In this document: piece by piece, positions 42,510-60,194 of the stretch
How positions within the stretch are numbered: the stretch's first letter is position 1
How the letters are laid out: every line of letters begins with the position of its first letter
Assembly: GCA_964036155.1 (NCBI GenBank)
Contig: OZ038422.1
Coordinates: 28,295,201 to 28,359,200, forward strand
Origin: Diploscapter coronatus
Lineage: Eukaryota; Nematoda; Chromadorea; Rhabditida; Rhabditidae
DNA: 64,000 nt
Direction of reading: 5' to 3'
Translations under genes and position numbers: made by a program
The notes under the pieces: generated by a model
The model's database searches: none
Told to the model about the DNA's origin: nothing
The model's input: only the letters and a program-made list of their open reading frames with translations

Positions 42510-44695
42510 CTATAGTTTGGTCTTCTTGATGTATTCGACGCTCGACAATTCCGAGCAGCTATTTTTGCGTTCATTTACTCTATGAGCGGTTTCCGGTAGT
42601 GGTATGGTAGCCAGTATACAAAGTATGCTGCAGAAAGCGAATACCAGTAGATAGAATCCCGGGAAGGTGAATGAATCCTGAATTTTTCCCGGTAAATAAA
42701 ATCTTCGCGGCTTCCTGTATCTATCATCGATTTTCTTTCTTGTTCCTGCATTCCGTAATCCCAATGAAGAATGACAGATACAGGAAGTTATTTTTGCTAG
42801 AAATACCAAGTCTGAAATGTGGAGCGACGCCATTGCGCCGAGGTTGGACAGTGTAACGCAAATTCCGACACAGATACTCCGACAGGAGGTCGAGAATATC
42901 TCCGACCCGTAGACAAAGCAGCACATGAACGCGGAAGCGAACGAGAACTTGGCGATCAGCCAAACGATCAGGAATGCGATATTGGAGTCAGCTAAAATTG
43001 ATCATTTGCGGGAAAAAATTCGACTAGAGTCAGAATTTCTAATCGGGTTCCGACCAATTTCAGAATTACCTACCATATCTCTGTGTGAAAAACATCCCCA
43101 GTAGACTGAGGAACCCAATGAAGTGCACTATCATCACAGTGGGCTTCCGACCAAGTCTGGAATTTTCAAGATAGGTTTTTTCTGAAACTACTGAAAACTA
43201 CTTGTCCAAAAATATCGGCAGTATGGCGTAGCAAACAATTTCAACTACGCCGGTGAAGATGTACCCCAGGTGGCAGTTATCTTTAATGATCCCTGTTCCG
43301 GCTATTGATAATTGGCTGTAGCCCATAAAGTCGACTAAACTTTCAAAATATCAACTTTAAAAATATTGCTTTTTCTGACCTATCCACAAAATGGATTCCA
43401 TCGCTACGCATAACATGGTGTACTTGTCTCTCAGCAGATTCTTTATCTGAAGAAATTTTCTTGCCAAAAATAAGGATGAAGTTCTCATCCACCTGGGCCA
43501 TGAAGGACTCTTCTTCCATGTCTCTTTCCGAGCAATTCTCCGTGATTATTTGTTTCGCGCTGACGGTAATCTTTTTCTTGGCAGACTTATTGGCTGCGTT
43601 TATCCATTTTTGGACCTCTGGCTCCTTTCCGCGAACGACTAACCAAGATATGCTCTCCGGTAGTGTACTGAAAGAAATTCTGTTATAGGTAAGAAATGTC
43701 CAGAATTCTTACAATAGTATGATAACTCCGAAGATAAGTGCTGGAATCGAAGTCAGTAACTGCATACCCCTCCAATGAGGCCAGACTAGAGCCATGGGAG
43801 TTATGGCGCAGTATCCTGGAGTCAAAATACTTCGACTTTCAAAAACACTCAGAAATGCCTACCTAAAACCCATGCTAACCCCAAAATGAATGAATATATC
43901 GCATGTGATTTGATCGGCAGACATTCAATAGCCATGACCCAGTTGATCACGGTCAAGGCCTGAAATTGTTGTTTCAAAAATTCAAATATTCACTTGCAAA
44001 AGTTCCCCCTCCTTAATTAATGCAAGTGACTTGTAAACGTAGTATCCAGAGGCAGATACCGTTAGCGAGTAAGTGCTGTGAAAAATTTACATTGAAGAAG
44101 GATCCCTGTAGAAATCGAGACACCAAGAATAACCAGTAATTCGGAGCTAGCGCTCCCAGGCTGCCGAAAAGACCCGACATAATCAGGCTCCATACTATTA
44201 TTGGTCTTCTTCCGAGTCTAAACCCGATAGATTTCACCTGAAAAGGTAAACAAATTCACTACCGATCTGCCATCGTACTGTAAACCTGACCCAGGCACAG
44301 GTTGCCGAAGAAAAATGCCGATGTCGTCATTTCATTTAAGAAACCGCTGGTTATATTGAACTTAAAATATTGTATAATTTTTAAGGTTTCGAACAATTAC
44401 ATGATCCCCGGCGGTGACAAATTCCGGCCCGCAAGATGGTCTGGCGCTTAGATATGATGGACTCATCGTGGTGAGACCCGACAAGGTCCATAGAAAGCAC
44501 ATGGATAGAGCGATGAAGAGGGAACGGGGTGAGGCTCTAAGATTAGAATTATTAGAAGATCCATTCTTGTGGAGTAATAAAATAGAAGACCAGAGCTTAT
44601 GTTTTGGTACATACAAATTTTTAAACTTACGGTCCAATATCGCTCAGAACCTTATCGAGCTTCGCGTCACTTCTGTCATCTCTGTCGAGTAGCAT
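42510..44695 (-). CDS. SLC22-type organic ion transporter (major facilitator)
   Basis: I model twelve exons (44631-44695, 44401-44536, 44286-44360, 44091-44237, 43863-43959, 43713-43815, 43493-43667, 43380-43446, 43202-43334, 43074-43156, 42807-42991, 42510-42677), giving 477 residues. It begins MLLDRDDRSDAKLDKVLSDI followed by TM1. The MFS loop 2-3 motif is SIGFRLGRRP and loop 8-9 is LDKLGRKPT. TM-rich segments continue to LPETAHR near the end, as in organic cation/carnitine transporters. The large extracellular loop after TM1 is short (SYLSARPSCGPEF), below the usual length for SLC22. The substrate cannot be read from sequence. The intron 42678-42806 is 129 bp with no in-frame stop, so an uncorrected reading would run through it. 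Confidence 0.88.
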
Positions 44696-46958
44696 TCTTT
44701 GAGCAAGTAAACTTTAACAAATAAAAATTAGTTCATATTCAAGTCATAGCCATCTGAAATGAATTTCAGACTAAATATAAAAATCACTATGTGATTGAAC
44801 GTCTGAAAAATCCCCATGAATGAATAAAATAAAGGTTATTCAGGGAAGAAAACGCAAAAATTGAAGAAACACCATACTGCACAGGAAATTGGCTAAATAA
44901 AGAATAAATTTTTAAGATCGGGGGATGATAGCGGCTAATTATACATGATGTTATAGAACAGAATCTAGAACATACATAGGGTACAATGGAAGTACCAATA
45001 GGATTAAAGAAAAATAAAATGAATAGGAAAAATAGGGAATCACCTGCGTGCAAATGAATCATAAGGTTCTGTAGGATGAAAAATGCACAAGGCAAAAATT
45101 TCAGTTTAATTGAATACATCAATTCCTGACCTTTGTTATGGTCAAGTTAAAAAAAATCAAAAATAGAAAGGGATGCAAAATTGTTCAAACGTTAGAAAGA
45201 ATGCATTTTAATCGAATACGAACCATAAACCGATCTTTAACTCTGAAGGTCAAATAAGTGAGTTATTATTCAGATAAAGATTTTTACGAGTTGATCAAAC
45301 ACTCAACAATGTTTCCTGTTCTATTTCATTTTTGCCTCATCACAAGTCCCAAATATCTTTTGCTCTAATTGCCTGTCTGAGCGTGTAGATCCATCTGTTA
45401 ATCTCTTCATTTTTCTCTATCAATATTTTCAGTTTTTAAAAACCCGATGCAATTCTTCCGGGCAACTAAGATTTTTTGGCGGATGATTAAAAGTTTGATA
45501 TTGCAAATTTCGATATTATGGGTTATTTCAATATTAGAGCAGGGAAGTATTATTTTGGGTAAATGCTCCGAAAAATTTAGCGTAATGACGCAAATTCAGG
45601 CCATACTTTAGAGGAAAATCGTGCACCGCTCACGTAATCTTGCTATAACAGAGTTGACATGGTTGGAGTCTTGACTTTGAATTTCTGCTCGATCAAACAT
45701 GATCAAAGAACTATCGAATTCAACAAACATGGACTTACTTTGAGTAAAAAATTCAAGAAAAAGTAGCCAAAATATGAAATAGCAGAACTCTTTATCATAC
45801 TATTTCATATGAAGTTGACTTGATACTTAACAAATTTGCTTTAAAAATCTAATTTTCCACATTTTAAACTAAAAAGACAAATCTCAATAGACATCGATTG
45901 AATCTAACGGATTATTGAGAAATCCTCATAAATCATAAAAGTTTATTGGTGGTTTTGAAAAATCAACTGTTCTGTTCTGCGCGAAATCTTTTAACCCAGA
46001 GACCAAAATGCGTATCCCACCCATATTTGCCTAAAAATTACCGTATACGGTATTTAAAGATAGGTTAAATCGAAAACAGAACGGGCAAAGGTTATGTTTG
46101 CGCTTGTACACTTTGAAAATTGACATGCACTTAAACTCTCTTACCAGCAAAAAGTTTTCTTGGCATTTTCTTCTTGGATGTCGACCGTTTAACCGTATTT
46201 ACCGACCAAAATACGAAGTAATCTTGTTACTCTACATCCTTACCTGATCTATGTTGAAGGATACAACATTTGTATCAAACCTCGACAGATTGCCAGTCAT
46301 GTTGAGAGCGAGCAAATAAGACTCATAGGAAAAGACACCGGGATACTGGGACACCAGTTAGAAAAAGACATCGGTTTTTTTCTTTTCTTCTCTTGACTCC
46401 TCGTACTATTTCTTAGAAAAACGGGTACCTTTTTCTGTGAGCCGTAAATAATACGCTAACTATAAAATGTATCAGAACTCATTTTTTCAAGCAAGAAGAA
46501 AAGTAAGGATAAAACTCTTTATTGGAATGAAATGACCTATTAAAAATTTGGATTATTCATAGCTTCTACTCGAATTCTAATTATTATGTATATATTTGGA
46601 CTATGAATTATAAATTTTGGTATTATGAGCAAAATTGTGCATATGAAAACTACATCATTTTGATGAAAATATTAAAAATCAACTAGAGACTTGAAAGATT
46701 TTGTACCCGTAAATTTGGAAACGAACGAATACTCAAACACGGCAGTTTTAGTCACGTAAATATACTCTTCTTAAAAATTCAAAAGAAAAACCTTATCAAA
46801 GTGAATATCGAGTGAAAAATCAAGGTATTTATCGAAGAATCATAAATTTTATCAAAAGTTTTAGCGAATAATGTGGATATGTATGAGTTTGTAGCCAATT
46901 GCGAATTCATTGGAAATCAACTTAAAATGCCATACCTATTATTCTCAGACAAGGAGTT
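44696..46958. other. intergenic region, no gene seen
   Basis: About 2.3 kb between the transporter start and the channel stop. Short open frames lack splice sites and composition bias. It should contain the transporter promoter and the channel 3' UTR. Confidence 0.5.
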
Positions 46959-50654
<3,696 letters not shown>

Positions 50655-53600
50655 CGCGGGAAGTCACAGAAAAAATGCCAGAAATTGACGGATCTTCGAA
50701 GATTCGGCCACTACTCAATCAAATGTTCTTCCTAAAGCAATAGAATTAAATCTGAAAATCGAAAATCTATCTCAAACGAGCATAAAATTGCACGTGAAAC
50801 GAAATAATCCAGAATGATGCAAAAGTTTCATATTTTCGCGTTCAAGAACGCTGAAGAAAAAACGATCACGAGCGATTGTTCGTCGATATGACGTAAGAAA
50901 GGGTTTTTGTCGGGCAGAGATTTTGGCTCAGAGAACTCGGACGGACTATGAACAAATTTTAGCCTTAATCAATTTTAACTTGAAAGATCGCTTTCTGATT
51001 TCTCCGAGGGTAATTTTTGGCTGTGAATATGTAGATTTGCTGGTGGAAATGAGTGGTTGGCCTCAAATTGTTTGTTATTTGGTATAGTGCTGCTCTGCCT
51101 TGCCTGCCTGCTCGAATGGAGCTGCTTGAGGCAGGAAACGAGAGGTTCAGCTCGATTTCTCATTTTTCGCGTCTAAAAATTCTCCGCAGCCCTTCTTGGC
51201 ATCTTTCAACCTACTATTTCCACGAATTCCTGCATCTTTTCGGTACTCCAAATTTGTCATCATATTTCTTTCGGCTAATTCTCTCGCACATTATTTCCAT
51301 ATATCGCACAAGAAAGGAGCCGCTCTTTTAGAATGGTTAGAGATCTTTTCCTTCTGCGTCTCTGGTGTTTTTTTTTCATATATCTAAAGGGTAAAAGGAT
51401 ACTCAATAGTATTAGCGTCAAGAATCTGCCGTCGTTAAGGGAAAACCCCGACATGTAGAGTAGAAATGAATAATAGGAGATGCAAGAAACCCTGAATCAT
51501 GTAAAGCATATTTAAAGACCTAGCATTCTTGCATAAACAGTGCAGTAGTGGCGGCTTGGAGCTTCGTTTTACAGAAAAAGTGTTCTGGGTTGAGATTATA
51601 ATATTGTGAAAATTTTGGCAGACAAGTGAAAATTTTCTGGAATTTTGCCTGAAATATATTAGAGTTCTCTCAGGAAAAATCGGAACGCGCCTCAAGCCGG
51701 AAAAAGATTCAAGAAAATGTGCGTCGTCGTAACCTGAACCCGCGAAAAATAAACGCAACAAACTCGGGCCGCGTGGCATTCTTTCCTATGGCAATTTTTC
51801 TTGAGCACTACATTTCACACGACTCTCGCACGCAGTCAGTGAGGCAGTTTCTCAGAATAGCTAACGAACAGAAGTTTGGCGAGGTGATGCAAATTCAGAC
51901 GATGTGATAGGGTATTCTTGCATAGAAAGAGGCATAACTTTTGTATTTTGGGGTGAAAGGCCATATTTGAGGCATCGGGTATGATCATTTGAAGCTTAGC
52001 GAAAGTGTCATCATTGTGATAGTGAATTGTTATTTTCTAAGATGATGATAATTTTTTTTTAAAGTCAAATAAAAAGGATTAAATGATCAAATGCCAAATA
52101 CGGGTGAATTCTCTGGAAAAAAAATTTCGATTATGGGATATTGCAGAGACTCAGACACTAGGGCTATAGGGCTAGAGATAACTGCGATTTAAGAGAGCCT
52201 TCGAAGGGGGTAGGGTTGAGATGCCCCTCTCGGGATAGAGTAGTCACAGAAATCCAACACCTTCAAAGAGTGCGATTCGCATACGAGACAGAGTCAAACG
52301 ATAGAGAATTAAGTTAAGATAAAGACTAGGGCAAAGACGCAGAGCGGAATCACTAGAATATGTGTAATCAGACGGTCACTCGGAGAAGAAACATCGAATA
52401 TTAAAGGGCCTCTTAATAATTCATTGAGACACCACCATCGTCATTAAATACAAAACTCATCAGTTTTCTACCTTTCCGACTTTCACAAAATCTATTTTTT
52501 TTACATACGATACGCCACGGAGTCACGAACTTCTTTAAAATGCATATTCTAGGGTGGTCTGGAAAGAAATATAATTTTGCGCGATAAATTGCATGTTTTC
52601 GATTAACTTTTAAAGAGCGCCGAGAATTGATGCAGATGTATTTAAGGAATAGTGGCGTTTATCTTTCAAATCTCATTTCGACATTTAGAATTGGAGTTCA
52701 ATTTACAAGTACAATTTGACAAATGAAAGATTATCAATATGGGAATTTCAAAACGTATAAAGTAGAGCTGGGAAAGTGTTGTAAAGTTTCAAAAGTCTTC
52801 AGGATTCTGTCCGACTTTAAAAAATCATTGGAATAGATAGGATGATAGGAGGTGATTGTAAATTTGACAAGAGTGAAGATTGTGAGTATTTAAATTTTTG
52901 ACTACTTCGATAAGAAATAAAATATAAGACTTAAAAAAATCTATGACATCGTATCTATCATAAAATTTTGGAAATAGTAACGAAGATGAGCTTAGAAATT
53001 TCCCTCTTAGAGATTACTAAAAAACGATTTCAAGGCATAAAATTCTTTAAGAAATATCATAAGGTTTAAAAAATCTGCAATAACAATTTGCAGAATCCTT
53101 CTATTTTAAAAATCATTGTGATAGACTGGATGAAGTGAAGGTAGGTATTGAGATAAAAACTCATCTGTGCTTCTTCTCCAATGGGTTGATGGCCAATAGT
53201 ATAGAGGAAGAGAGGAGGTAGAGGGAGAAGGGCTAAGGCTCATCCTCTTTTCTGCAAGAGAGAAAGAGAGCGGATAACGTCCCGCATTGATCCAGTGCTT
53301 TCTCATTCCGCTCTGAGCTCGCTTCTTTGACTCTTCTTCTTCTTCTTAGTTTTGCCCTGCTGCATCTCGCTTTTCTGCCTTATAGGGGGTGCTTCGAAAA
53401 TAGTGAAACACTCCCGATAACCTACTCTCTTTAAATACTACTAAACTAAAAATCCCAATTTCCATGAAAAAAAAACTTCTGATCTTACATGAATACATAA
53501 TATTTTAAAACTTAGCTAAAATGCATGGTAAAATATGAAACACAAGATTTTTTAAAAGTCAAGAAAATATGCCTGAACTTTTGACGCACCATGCGTGCAT

Positions 53601-55918
53601 AAGCTCATTTCCCTTCCTTTTCCTCCTCTTCTCATTGCTAATCCAATTCGGTGGGTGCCTTTGCCCCGCCGAATTTTGTGTTCCAAATGTGTGCCCTGCC
53701 CATGGTCTGCCCTTGGCACGCGCTTTTGACTTTTTGAATTCGTCCGAAACTGAGGAGGATTATGAAAGTAAATTCCATAAATTAAGCAAGAATAATCCAG
53801 ATTCGAAACGTCTAAATTTAGAGACATTTTGAAACTTATTTCTGATACGGGATTTCTTTGTAAAGAGAAAATGTTTTCAAAATCCGATTAAAACTGTTTT
53901 TGTGAATACATTTTGTTGTATCTTATATATTATGAGTCCATTAGAAAAATAAATCTTCGAATACGAAGATACAAATATCCAAAGAAGACTATATACGGAG
54001 TAGAGCGCAGAATCTGAGATTTATCTATGTCGAAGCAGAGAATTTTGGCGATTCACAAATAAAAATAACTTCCTGCAGCGTGAAAAGTTGAGGAAGAACA
54101 TGTTGTATAGGAAAAAGTAGATTTGAGCGAAGAAGTAGTTTCTATTAGGAAGAAAACCTCAAATTTCAGCAATTCCATAAAATTCGAAAGTGTTTAAAAA
54201 TATCGATATACTACAAACTAAACTAGCGATTGGCTGGGTTTGGAGTGCTCACACAACTTCGATGTGCCATTTTTCAACGAAGCTGCTTTTTTCGACTGGG
54301 CGACCAACTGTTCTATCATTAGACTCTCAGCACAGCACTCTCGTCTCACTCACTCTCATACGCGTTTGGCAGCGGATTTTTGCGGATGCGCCCCACATTT
54401 CACCAAGGAACTTGAAACGTGCCTGGCGAACATTTTTAGATTCATCTATACAGAAATAGAAAGAATAATAATGTATCGTTAAAAAGTTGAGAAATTTGAA
54501 CAATAATCAAACAACCTTCAATGTCGTGATTGGTCAGCTATACAGAAAAGAGGAACAGTAACTCATATTTTAAGAATTGTGAAATGCTAAAAATTATAAC
54601 TTGTGTTTCAATTCATACCTGATTTCACGGATGATAGATATCAACAAGCAAAGTAAAGATACGATTTGTCTTAATTTAAAGAAGTCTAGATTCAAAGCTA
54701 TCTTTGTCCTCCTCAAAAACTAACGAACGAATGAAGGGTTTATGTTCTCTTGAAAATCAAGAAGTTATTGAATATTCAATGTTAAAAGAATGGCTGATAT
54801 GAAATCCCACACAAATCGTTATTCTAAAATTCGCATAAAACAAGCAAAGCGAGTTGCAATAACATATTTATGCTCATGTTATTAACTAAGTCAGTGAATG
54901 CGATCTGGAATAGCTCAATGAGAATGTAATAAATGCTGAACCCGAATTGAAAGGAGGGAAGGAAAGGCTTGATTGAAATAGTGCGAGTGAGAAGGGCTAG
55001 GGGGATATAAATTGGGAAAATAGTGCGATGAAATGAAATGAGACTAGGCGAGATGTAGAGACGAGAGATATAGCTGTGCGTCGACGGATTTAAAGCCGAA
55101 GCTCGATCATTCGAAGCTCGACTGAGCAAGTGAGTGAGCATGAGCCAACTCGCAAGGAGGAATCGATAGATACAGAATGGCAGAAAAATCTTACGCATTC
55201 TGAAACTTTCCTCAACTGATAATTTGACTACAATAATGCTATTAAAATCGAAACCTCGACTTCGCGAATGATCAAAAGTGAAAATCAGCGCATTTTGATG
55301 ATAGAGTGGTAGCGACCAGTTAATCAAGCTAATTATCGTTGAGCTATGAAACTGCAGGAAGCCATATTCGCCCGGTTTTCATGAGATCTATTCGCCTTTA
55401 CCATCTTTTTTTCCAAAAAATCAACTATTCATTTTTCGTCCAAGAATATGATTTTTTGAGAGAAATTTGGAGGTATCACTACCATTATATCACCAAATTG
55501 GGCACTGCCCAGACCGATTGATTAAGCCAGATAAGTATTTAAAAAAAAAAAAACTAGATTATGGAAATAAAAAAGCGAAAAATGAATAAAACAACGGCAG
55601 TTTCGTTCGTGAACGCTGCGTCTAGAGATGAAAAATGTTGAAGAAAGGCAGAGAAAGAGAGCTTAGTGCATTTCGACAGAACTACTGTATTTTGGGTATG
55701 AGCGGCGAAATTCGCTGCAATGCATTCTATTTTCTCTTATCATTATACGCACGATTAGTGATAAATTGTCGGTCACTTGCCATTAGAGAAATAGTGCGCG
55801 AATTTGAGAGAATCAGTAACATTTGATAATCAATTGTTGCTGATTCTCGTTGCTTTTTCGCCGTTTTCTTATTTTTCTTCCCAATTCTTCTATTTTCTAG
55901 GATTTTTCTTCCTAAAAA
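50655..55918. other. 5.3-kb intergenic region without a convincing gene
   Basis: This probably includes the shl-1 promoter. An 87-codon frame at 53569-53832 starts with a hydrophobic signal-like segment (FPFLFLLFSLLIQFGG) followed by several Cys. It is the only candidate small gene and is left uncalled. Pyrimidine-rich stretches near 53330 and AT-rich DNA make up the rest. No tRNA or repeat array was seen. Confidence 0.5.
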
Positions 55919-58704
55919 ATGCTACCGGAGGTCGGGGAGAATCCGAAGCTGCTCGTTGGGCTCGCGGCCGCTACTTTTTTGACTTACGAGGTTGAATTTT
56001 CAGCTTTCAAAAAAAATTTTAAAATACTTTTTTTTTTTCAAAATTTTCCATAGAAGTTCGATAAAAACCTCAATATTCTAATTATAAGACCAACCTCTTT
56101 TATTTTTTAATAAAGGTCGGATTTTCTTATGGTCAAAATAATAAAATAGTCGTATCCTTTTATTTTCAAATATTCAGGGCATCAAATGCCTGCAGAAGCA
56201 TTTGGAGAAGAAACGTAATGCGGAATTCGTGCCGATTGGCACTGTCAAAAGCCTCCACATCTACCCGATCAAATCCTGCAAGGGGCATGACGTAAGAATT
56301 CCATCATCTCAGCAAAAAATAGTTTCAAAACTCCTAACTTATTAACAATTTTCGCTAGTTTTTTTAATGTGTGGGGGTACGACGTGAGATTTTTCAAATT
56401 TCAATAAATAAAGAATATTGTTTTCCTGACATTCTATCTATCTAACCTTAAGAGCTCAGAAATTCAAAAGATCAGCTTTTGAATGTTTTTTTTTTCAAAT
56501 TTTTAATTTTATGGCGTTTTCCAGGTGTTCTCGTTTTTCTGCTCACCGACTGGTCCGGTGTCTGGCGATTTGAAGGATCGGCACTTTATGGTGATCGACG
56601 GGAAGACTGGACAGTGGGTTTTAAAATTCTTGAGCAAAGACTCTTTACAAATTCTATTTTTAATGCCCATTTTGAAAGGTAAAATAAAAACATTCTTTCC
56701 TGGAAAACTAAGGCCTCCCTGTGATCCACACCCACTCGTATTTGATACCTACTTTTTTCTCTTCTCCTACCTCATACATACTCTCTTGAAAAGTGAGTAC
56801 CTATATAAGGGGAGGTGTGGGCCATAACAAAAGACCCAAAAATAAACCTATTAACCAGTTTAAATTTTAAAATTATCAGATTCTACACGGCCCGTCAGAA
56901 GCCGCAGTTGGTGTTGCTCGAGTCGAGTTTTGAAGGCGACTTGGTAGCCGTCAAGACGCCCGACAATCGCACCATCCACATCGATCTGAGCGTCGTCAGG
57001 AAGACCAACGACGTTCGACAGGCGTTGTGAGAAGTTATTTTAATTTCCCTTGTAGCTAATACAATTTTTAAAACCTTTCTTTCCAAAAATTGCTACATAT
57101 TGAACGTTTTTTTTTTTTTTACAAAACTTTATGGATGTTTTTTCTTAAACAGATATAAAATTTACAAATTTTTAGCCTGCACCAGAAACTGCGCACGGAC
57201 GGATTGGACTGCGGTGAGGACATTGCGGCGTTTTTGTGCGACTTCATCGGCGAGCCCGACACTCGGCTCATCATGTTCGAGCCGGGCATGTTCACTGAAC
57301 GGACCTCGGTCCCCAGGTACTAGTTTCATTAACGACTTAACTCGAGGGCTAAAAATATCTTCTAGTTTGAAGCAGCAATAAATTTGATTTCAGCGAGAAT
57401 TGGTGGAACAACCCGGTGCCCAAGAGGAAGGATGATGCAAGGATTTTATTATTTGAAGAGAACTAATTTAGCATAATTATAATTAGCACTATTTTCTATA
57501 GAAGCTTCTGTAGATTGCGTTTTCTAAACAAATATTCTTAGGTCGCTTACGCCGACCTCGCCCCATACCTGATTTGCACTCAGGCTTCGCTCGACGATTT
57601 AAACTCGAAGTTGGAGACAAAGGTTCGTCTTTCTCAAAATAACTCAAATTTTTGCCCTTTTGCATTCTTTGTAATCTGAAATTTCCGAATTTTATTTTTA
57701 ATTAGTCAATGGATTCTCGCTTTTCTTCGAAATAACATTTTACTATCATTTTTTGAAGCTTTAAAATTTTCATAAAATATTCTTGAAGATCAAAATTTGT
57801 AGGTGACGAACGTGAACTTCCGCCCTGTCATCGTGGTGGACAAGTGCGCTGCGTGGGACGAGGACAAGTGGGCCGAGATTCGTATTGGCGAGACCGAATT
57901 GCAGTGCTACAAGCCGTGCACTAGGCAAACTCTTATTCTTTTATTTCCAGTTTAAAAAAGTAGACCCTTCTTAAAACTTCATTGATTTTTTTCCTTCCCG
58001 GCACGATTTCATCTAGTCTGGACGAATATTTACATGGAGTTTAAAATTTGTAATTTTGGGGTTTTTTTTATTTTGGATTTTAAAGTTCGTCTATTTTTAT
58101 TATTTACCAAAAATATTCCATCTCGAAGGTGTGTGAATTCTACAATAAACAATATCTTTTATTATTTTTTAAATTTAAAATTTTCAGATGTGTCCTGACG
58201 ACCGTCAATCCAGAGACCGGCGTTATGGCTAAGGATCAGCAACCGCTAAAGAAATTGAGAGAGTGGGAATTTTACTTGACAAATGAAAAGAAAATTTTAA
58301 AAATGCCAATAAAAAACGGATCACTAGTTATCCTTTTTTCTTTTCCCCATATTATCCTCTTGGAAAAGAAAGTGGCAACCAAAAGTTCCAAAAAAAATTA
58401 AGAAATTAGAATAAATACACTTTAAATAATCGATTTTTCAGATTCCGTCTGGCGCCCGAAGGCAAAATGCGAGACGAGTTCAAACAGTCCCCGATTTTTG
58501 GAGTCAATGCGGGAACCAATCTGACGGTATTTTTAGACCTTAATTTTAAAACTCTAAAATCAGAAAAATAATTTGAAAACTAGGAAAACTATTTGAAATT
58601 TAATTTTAAAAATTATGAGACTATTTTAAAATTATTTTTAAATTCAGGGCCATATTCATGTTGGCCAGACCGTCTACGCTAGATACAAGCCGTCCGCCTT
58701 CTAG
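55919..58704 (+). CDS. mARC: mitochondrial amidoxime-reducing component (MOSC-domain molybdoenzyme)
   Basis: It reduces N-hydroxylated compounds using a molybdenum cofactor, with cytochrome b5 and its reductase, on the outer mitochondrial membrane. I model eleven exons (55919-55990, 56178-56291, 56525-56613, 56880-57026, 57176-57316, 57394-57436, 57542-57622, 57803-57924, 58188-58262, 58442-58526, 58648-58704), giving 341 residues against 337 in human mARC1. The short N-terminal hydrophobic anchor is LLVGLAAATFLTY. The MOSC N-terminal barrel has SLHIYPIKSCKG and TARQKPQLVLL. The C-terminal domain has NFRPVIVV and the Mo-ligand region CTRCVLTTVNPETG. The end is GHIHVGQTVYARYK. An acceptor (attttctag) at 55900 may be a trans-splice site. 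Introns after 57436 and 57924 have GC donors. A poly(A) signal is at 58862. Confidence 0.95.
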
Positions 58705-60194
58705 ATTAGGAAAAGCATCGGCGAATCATCAGTTTTTCCTTCAACTTTTCCACTTTAAACTTGAAATCAGAAAAATTAGTCTATTTATTGCATTTGATTG
58801 ATGAAAATGCAACGTGTTTGATGATAGTACCTGAGTTTTAGTTTTAGAAAAGAAATTGTTGAATAAATGTGAATTTTAAAAAGGTATCGAAAATGATGTT
58901 GATTGAAATTTTGCATAACCAAGCTTTAGCTTAAAACCTGTGTATTCCAAGAGAGATAGAGATCAAATTTCAAAGGTACAAAGACAAGAAACGCAAGAGT
59001 TTTTCTATCTTTGCACTTTTTCAGGAAAAAGTTATAGTAGTCTGAAGATTAGAATAATTACTGCAAATTTCAATGCAAACTTTATCGACGCTCGTTAGTT
59101 GATCGAGGGGAAATAGTACTGATTTTTGAGAGGTTCCCAGTCATAAAAAGTTAGAAATTCTTCTCAAACCTAGCTGGTGTATTTTTAGCCGTTGTCCAAC
59201 TTACATTTTCTCATTTTTCTCCACCCCTAACTCAACGCTATTTTTCGCGTTATTTTTCTCTGTCCAATCCCCGATTTTTGTCGTATTTTCCCTATCCTCC
59301 TCGGTCTTTCTTAGTTCGCTCTCTCACTTCGATGTGCTATTTCGCCGGAGCTTTTCATGAGCTTCAGGCACAGATTTTCGTCAGGATAGTTAAGGGACGA
59401 GAGATCGGGGGAAAGCGGTGAGAAATCGGAGAAAGAGTGGAAGAAAGAGGAGAGAGGGATGGAGAACGAAAGGACGTATCAGCGTGAAACTAGCGAAGTT
59501 TTGAGGCGAGCGCCTATCACTAGGCGCCTAGAGGATTACTGATATTTTTGTTATCCCAGTATATACTGCTGAAATATCTCTGTTGGCATTATTTATTTAT
59601 CGTATACAAAACCACCTCGCTGCTCCAACCTCTTGAAGTTTACGTGTCAACTTTTTCACGGCAAACTCCCGCCCACCCGCGCACAAATCAATAGCGAGTT
59701 CGAGGAAATCGGACTTGGCTTTTCGTGATCTTGCCTTACCTATATTCGTGATACATTTTACCATTCTTTTATCTTTTATTTTTTTTTTTTATCTTCTTTG
59801 CATATTCTTATAGATTTTCCAATTGATATCAATGTTTCATTGATCTTCTGCATACCATGTGTTTGGAATTGTCATTGTCTTTTTTTTTTTCGAAATTCAT
59901 GCTCATTTTCAGGACTCGCTGATATCATTAATCGCATATCAGCGCCTCTTTCTGGGCAGTTTTCGGGATCGTAACGCCTTTCACCGGGCCGGACGAATTA
60001 CTGGCTGAAGAACGTGTTGCGGAGCCGCTGTTCATCCATCCAATTCGTCTGCGTTTCGATCGCGCCCCCGATTTATTCCCGGTCATTAGCAACGTTTTCA
60101 CCTGAACTTCATCGATCATCGATTGTGGACTTGGGATTTTCAAGCGTCCCGGACGTCGCGCTTATTTCATTTAAATAACATCTGACGAGGAACG
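58705..60194. other. intergenic region and 5' flank of unc-22
   Basis: No coding exon was seen. The stretch 59240-59520 is rich in CTCT/GAGA. The last 250 bp before the ATG are GC-richer and probably transcribed 5' UTR, preceded by a ttttcag acceptor near 59912. Confidence 0.5.

Noticed and set aside
53569..53832. Possible small secreted peptide gene of 87 codons
   Set aside because: It has a hydrophobic N-terminus but no clear family, splice or cleavage motif. Kept only as a note in the intergenic entry.
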